Source: Smithellaceae bacterium (GTDB lineage Bacteria; Desulfobacterota; Syntrophia; Syntrophales; Smithellaceae). Taken from it: a DNA stretch of 9,091 nucleotides. Of the stretch, positions 6,022-9,091 are shown one piece after another. A program made the translations under genes and the position numbers. Numbering within the stretch: position 1 is the first letter of the stretch; each line of letters begins with the position of its first letter. Location: NCBI GenBank assembly GCA_028701435.1, contig JAQVQT010000070.1, positions 1-9,091 of the forward strand, read 5' to 3'. The notes beneath the pieces are model-generated. The model ran no database searches. It saw only the letters and a program-made list of their open reading frames with translations, and had not been told where the DNA came from.

Positions 6022-7167
6022 ATGGGTAAAAGATTGGCTATCTGCGCGGTGGCGCAGATTAAAAATCATCCAGATTATCATTATTGGCGTTTTCAAAACA
6101 TGCTGCTCGAGTGTTTCGAACCGATCATGGAGCAGACGAAGGTAACCTTCGACATGGAAAAGGGCATCCGGACGATCATCACCTGCTCGGATGACGTGTT
6201 CGACGCCCGGACCATATCCGACAACGGGATTACGGATGTCGTCGGGGCGCATTTTCGAGGCGAGGAAAAAATGGCTCAGGAAAGCATCAACGGCCTCGGA
6301 TACGCGATGGCCTGCATTCTCTCCGGCCATGACGATGTGGTTCTTTTCATGGGACACTGCAAAGAATCGCAGGGGGAAAGCCGCAGGATGATTTCCAATC
6401 TTGCCTACGACCCCTTCTATTGCAGACCGCTGGGCATGGACTATCACAATGTGGACGCCCTGCAGGCCCGGGCTTACATGGATAAATCCAAAGTGACGGA
6501 CGAACACCTGGCGAAGATCGTGGTTCGCTCCAGAGCCAACGGAAAGAAAAATCCCTACGGCCGCGAAAATAAAATCGTCAGTGAAAAAGAAGTGCTGAAT
6601 TCGCCGCTGTATTCGGATCCGCTCAGGGAAATGCACATCTATCCGGTCACCGACTGGGCTTACGGGATGCTTCTGTGCAGCGAAGAGCGGGCAAAGGAGT
6701 TCACGCAAAAACCCGTATGGATCACGGGGTACGGCAGCTGTATGGACCGGTATTTTCTCGGCGACCGCGACATCACCTCAAATTTTTCGCTCAAGAATGC
6801 AGCCCAGCGCGCCTACGCCATGGCCGGCGTCAAAAATCCCGAAAAAGACGTCCAGGTTTTTGAACTGAGCGACCATGCCGCGTATCAGCTCCCGATGTGG
6901 GCCGAAGGCGTCGGCATCGCTGAAGAAGGCAAAGGCGGTCAGTGGATCGACGATGGCGGCATGGACAAATTCAATGTGAACCTGTCCGGCGGACAGCTCA
7001 ACGGAAATCCGCTTCTCCTGGGAGGCGCGGCCAGGGCCATAGAATGTTACTACCAGTTGTCGGAGCAGGCGGGGGAAAGACAGGTCAAAGGCGCAAAACG
7101 GGCAGTGGCCCAGGCGGCAACCGGCGGGGCCGGACAGCATCAGGCCGTAATCGTCATGGAAGCGTAG
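6022..7167 (+). CDS. Thiolase-fold protein (SCP-x/archaeal thiolase-like), atypical active site, subunit 1
   Basis: The 381-residue product starts at ATG 6022 behind AAGGAGG; an in-frame TTG at 5989 lacks a ribosome site. Thiolase-superfamily landmarks are the helix ending in ILSGHDDVVLFMGH (99-112), the SEERAKEF block after DWAYG (211-227), the ELSDHAAYQ block (281-289), and the C-terminal block LSGGQLNGNP (321-330), followed by QLSEQAGERQVKGAKRAV and TGGAG (368-372). Aligned by eye, the nucleophilic Cys is replaced (Ala85 region) and the catalytic GHP reads GNP (Asn329), so ordinary thiolytic chemistry looks unlikely. It may act as a heteromer with the next gene, as in two-subunit thiolase-like enzymes of anaerobic aromatic or steroid catabolism. 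The gap to the next gene is 12 bp. The family call is good; the reaction is unknown. Confidence 0.85.
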   Translation: MGKRLAICAVAQIKNHPDYHYWRFQNMLLECFEPIMEQTKVTFDMEKGIRTIITCSDDVFDARTISDNGITDVVGAHFRGEEKMAQESINGLGYAMACILSGHDDVVLFMGHCKESQGESRRMISNLAYDPFYCRPLGMDYHNVDALQARAYMDKSKVTDEHLAKIVVRSRANGKKNPYGRENKIVSEKEVLNSPLYSDPLREMHIYPVTDWAYGMLLCSEERAKEFTQKPVWITGYGSCMDRYFLGDRDITSNFSLKNAAQRAYAMAGVKNPEKDVQVFELSDHAAYQLPMWAEGVGIAEEGKGGQWIDDGGMDKFNVNLSGGQLNGNPLLLGGAARAIECYYQLSEQAGERQVKGAKRAVAQAATGGAGQHQAVIVMEA

Positions 7168-7179
7168 GGAGGTTGAATC

Positions 7180-8376
7180 ATGGCACATAAGAAAAACAGA
7201 AATGTTGGAATTATCGGCATCGGACAGACGAAGCATTCCAGTCATCGCGAGGATGTCAACCAGCCTGAATTGATCCATGAAGCGGTCAGCCTGGCCCTGA
7301 AAGATGCGAAGCTGTCCATGAAAGACATTGACTGCGTCGTTCATGGCAACATGGAACTTTTTGAGATGGTCCACTCGCCCGATCTCTGGCACGTGCTGGG
7401 AACCGGCGCCTACGGCAAGGACTCTATTCGGATTACCACGGGCGGGACGGTCGGGGCAACCCTGTCGTGCGCCTCGGACAATCTGGTGGCCTCGGGGATG
7501 TACGACATCGTCATGGCCATCGGTTTTGAAAAGCTTCAGGAAGGCCATACCACGGGCGGCATTACCAACATGGCCTGCCCGCTGTGGTTCAGAAAGATCC
7601 AGGCGGGAGCGCTCACCGGCTCCTCGGCCTACGATGTGGAGCGGGAATTCGGCCTCGAGCGCGCGAACCGCGCATCGCTGATGTACCGGATCATCATGGA
7701 TAAGCACGCAAGCCTCAATCCCAATGCGCACCGGGCGTTTGGTTTGGACTTCAATCAGATTGACGATTTGATCCGGACGTCGCCGAAACTCGTCGGCGAG
7801 CTGAAGCTTATCGAAATGTGCTCCCAGTCGGACGGGGCCTGCTGCGTGATTTACGCCTGCGAGAAAAAGGCGAAAGAGCTTTCCAAAACCCCGGTCTGGA
7901 TCCGCGATCACATCACCGCCCACAAGGAAGAGAATTTCACGATCTTCGGCTATGACCGGAAGTATCCTGTTCTGAAGACGCATAAATTTGCGGCAGAGCA
8001 GCTTTTCAAACGCAACGACATTCAAGATCCTTTACAGTATTTTGATGTATTCGAAATGTATGACCCGGCGACCTGGTGGGCCATTGACTGGCTTCGGGAC
8101 TTCTTTAATTTGAAAGGGGATGAGCACCTCAGGCTCATCGAGGACAAGGAAATCATGATCGGCGGCAAAATGCCCATCAATCCGTCGGGCGGCGTGATCG
8201 GATCCAATCCGATCGGCGCGACGGCGCTGGTTCGGGTGGCCGAGGCGGCCCTGCAGGTGCGCGGCAACGCCGGTCCGCACCAGATACCGACCCCGGTCAA
8301 TCACGCGCTCGCGTCAGGGTTCGGCGGCACCATGTGGACCGTGATGACAATGCTCGAAAAGGAACTTAACTGGTAG
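7180..8376 (+). CDS. Thiolase-fold protein (SCP-x-like), atypical active site, subunit 2
   Basis: This 398-residue second thiolase-superfamily protein is clearly diverged from its neighbour. It opens VGIIGIGQTKHS, the usual SCP-x thiolase N-terminus. Further landmarks are the LVASGMYDIVMAIGFEKLQ helix-strand (102-120), QSDGACCVIYACEKKAKEL (216-234), the MYDPATWWAIDWL block (293-305), NPSGGVIGSNPIGAT (334-348) and GFGGTMWTV (380-388). The position of the catalytic Cys is Gly89 in my alignment and GHPxGAT reads SNPIGAT (Asn343), so both classical residues are absent here too. Cys97 lies about eight residues too far along the helix to replace it. GGGAGG (7167-7172) precedes the ATG, and the ribosome site of the next gene overlaps this stop (TAGGAGG). 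I infer a complex with the preceding protein. Confidence 0.87.
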   Translation: MAHKKNRNVGIIGIGQTKHSSHREDVNQPELIHEAVSLALKDAKLSMKDIDCVVHGNMELFEMVHSPDLWHVLGTGAYGKDSIRITTGGTVGATLSCASDNLVASGMYDIVMAIGFEKLQEGHTTGGITNMACPLWFRKIQAGALTGSSAYDVEREFGLERANRASLMYRIIMDKHASLNPNAHRAFGLDFNQIDDLIRTSPKLVGELKLIEMCSQSDGACCVIYACEKKAKELSKTPVWIRDHITAHKEENFTIFGYDRKYPVLKTHKFAAEQLFKRNDIQDPLQYFDVFEMYDPATWWAIDWLRDFFNLKGDEHLRLIEDKEIMIGGKMPINPSGGVIGSNPIGATALVRVAEAALQVRGNAGPHQIPTPVNHALASGFGGTMWTVMTMLEKELNW

Positions 8377-8386
8377 GAGGACAATC

Positions 8387-9091
8387 ATGGCAGAATACTG
8401 GGGAGTGAACGTAGAAGATATATTCAATACGATGAAAGAGCGATTTCGTCCCGAAGGCGCCAAAGATGTCGATGCCGTCTTTGGGTATGACATTGCCGGC
8501 GAAGGCAAATGGAAACTGACGGTAAAGAACGATGCGATGGCGCTCGAAAAGACAGACAGCTTATCCGGCTGCATCGCAACCATGTCGGCCGACGGAGAGA
8601 CCTTTGTCGGGGTCAACACGGGCAAGGTTGACGCGACCAACGCCTTTATGAGCGGCAAATTCAAGGTGGAAGGCGACATGGGCGCCTTTGGGAAGACCGG
8701 CAAACTTTTCCGCAAATTCGTCCTCGCCAAAAAGGAAATGACGACCAAAGAATATCTTGCGGATATGTTTGCCACCATCGTGCCCCGCTTTAAAGCCAAG
8801 GAAGCCGAGGGGCTCGAAGCTTCCTTCGGATTTGATCTTGGCGGACCGGACGGCGGCAAGTGGACCGTCTTTATTAAGGATAAGATCTGCACGGTTACGA
8901 CGGCCATCGAGGGCAAACCGACGGTCACGCTGGAATTCAACGATGCCAGGGATTACGTCGATTTCATCCTCGGAAAGATCGATGCGCAGAGCATTCTGGC
9001 CGCGGGAAAAGCGTCCGCGAAGGGCGACATCAACATGATGGCGTCGAAGTGGCCCGTTCTGTTCGAAAAATACAAAGATCCCATGGCCGGC
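8387..9091 (+). CDS. Tandem SCP2 sterol-carrier domain protein, 3' end beyond window
   Basis: The frame is open from ATG 8387 to the right edge, giving 235 residues with no stop. Two SCP2-type domains follow each other. The first (about 8-112) ends with SGKFKVEGDMGAFGK (89-103); the second (about 120-235) has the equivalent AGKASAKGDINMMAS (206-220). Each has the N-terminal helix, the beta-sheet region (GKWKLTV at 40-46, GKWTVFI at 157-163) and the final helix of the fold. SCP2 domains bind lipids, sterols or acyl-CoAs in a hydrophobic tunnel, and in eukaryotic SCP-x one is fused to a thiolase. Here it follows two thiolase-like genes with a 10-bp gap, so a carrier role for their substrate is a reasonable inference. 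No signal peptide is seen; it is probably cytoplasmic. Confidence 0.9.
   Translation, partial: MAEYWGVNVEDIFNTMKERFRPEGAKDVDAVFGYDIAGEGKWKLTVKNDAMALEKTDSLSGCIATMSADGETFVGVNTGKVDATNAFMSGKFKVEGDMGAFGKTGKLFRKFVLAKKEMTTKEYLADMFATIVPRFKAKEAEGLEASFGFDLGGPDGGKWTVFIKDKICTVTTAIEGKPTVTLEFNDARDYVDFILGKIDAQSILAAGKASAKGDINMMASKWPVLFEKYKDPMAG

Noticed and set aside
7466..7470. Cys97 of the second thiolase-like protein as the nucleophile (SCASD resembles CASG)
   Set aside because: It lies only 9 residues before the conserved SG turn, whereas the catalytic Cys of thiolases lies about 17 before it, so it would be inside the helix.
6778..8025. A 415-codon open frame on the minus strand opposite the two thiolase-like genes
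   Set aside because: It crosses two firmly supported plus-strand genes and their junction, and the product resembles no family.
1..9091. tRNA, rRNA, insertion sequence or phage genes
   Set aside because: I saw no transposase, integrase, terminal inverted repeats or RNA-gene signature anywhere in the window.

Overview
The window is a protein-dense bacterial segment with moderately high GC. Gene content fits an anaerobic, lipid- or acyl-CoA-degrading proteobacterium-like lineage, and a Desulfobacterota (Syntrophales or sulfate-reducer type) origin is my best guess. That guess is inference: it rests on a thiolase-pair/SCP2 operon, a YgiQ radical-SAM protein, mixed ATG/GTG/TTG starts and strong GGAGG-type ribosome sites, with no marker gene to confirm it.

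Left part (1-2504, minus strand): three genes read leftward as a probable operon. First is an MBL-fold hydrolase (1665-2504), behind a good sigma70-like promoter at 2526-2553. Next is a small four-helix cytochrome b561-like membrane protein (1221-1613). Last is a YgiQ-type radical SAM protein that begins at the base right after the b561 stop (TAAATG) and runs off the left edge.

Middle (2505-5101): a 139-bp divergent promoter region, then copper handling on the plus strand. It encodes a CopZ-type chaperone (GTG start) and a CopA-type P1B-1 copper ATPase whose likely TTG start overlaps the copZ end. A degenerate 7-bp tandem repeat runs across the copA stop codon into the 282-bp gap after it.

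Right part (5102-9091, plus strand): the gap holds an AT-rich stretch, a TTGACA box and a cluster of TTG...CAA dyads that look like repressor operators. A PHP-domain phosphoesterase follows. After a 77-bp spacer with a GntR/FadR-like palindrome (GGTC-A-GACC) come three tightly packed genes: two different thiolase-fold proteins and a protein with two tandem SCP2 (sterol carrier) domains, open at the right edge. By eye, both thiolase-fold proteins lack the nucleophilic Cys and have Asn in place of the His of the GHP motif. They are therefore unlikely to be ordinary thiolases. This thiolase-like pair plus tandem SCP2, apparently under dedicated operators, is the most interesting part of the window. 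The other regions look like ordinary housekeeping and metal-resistance content.
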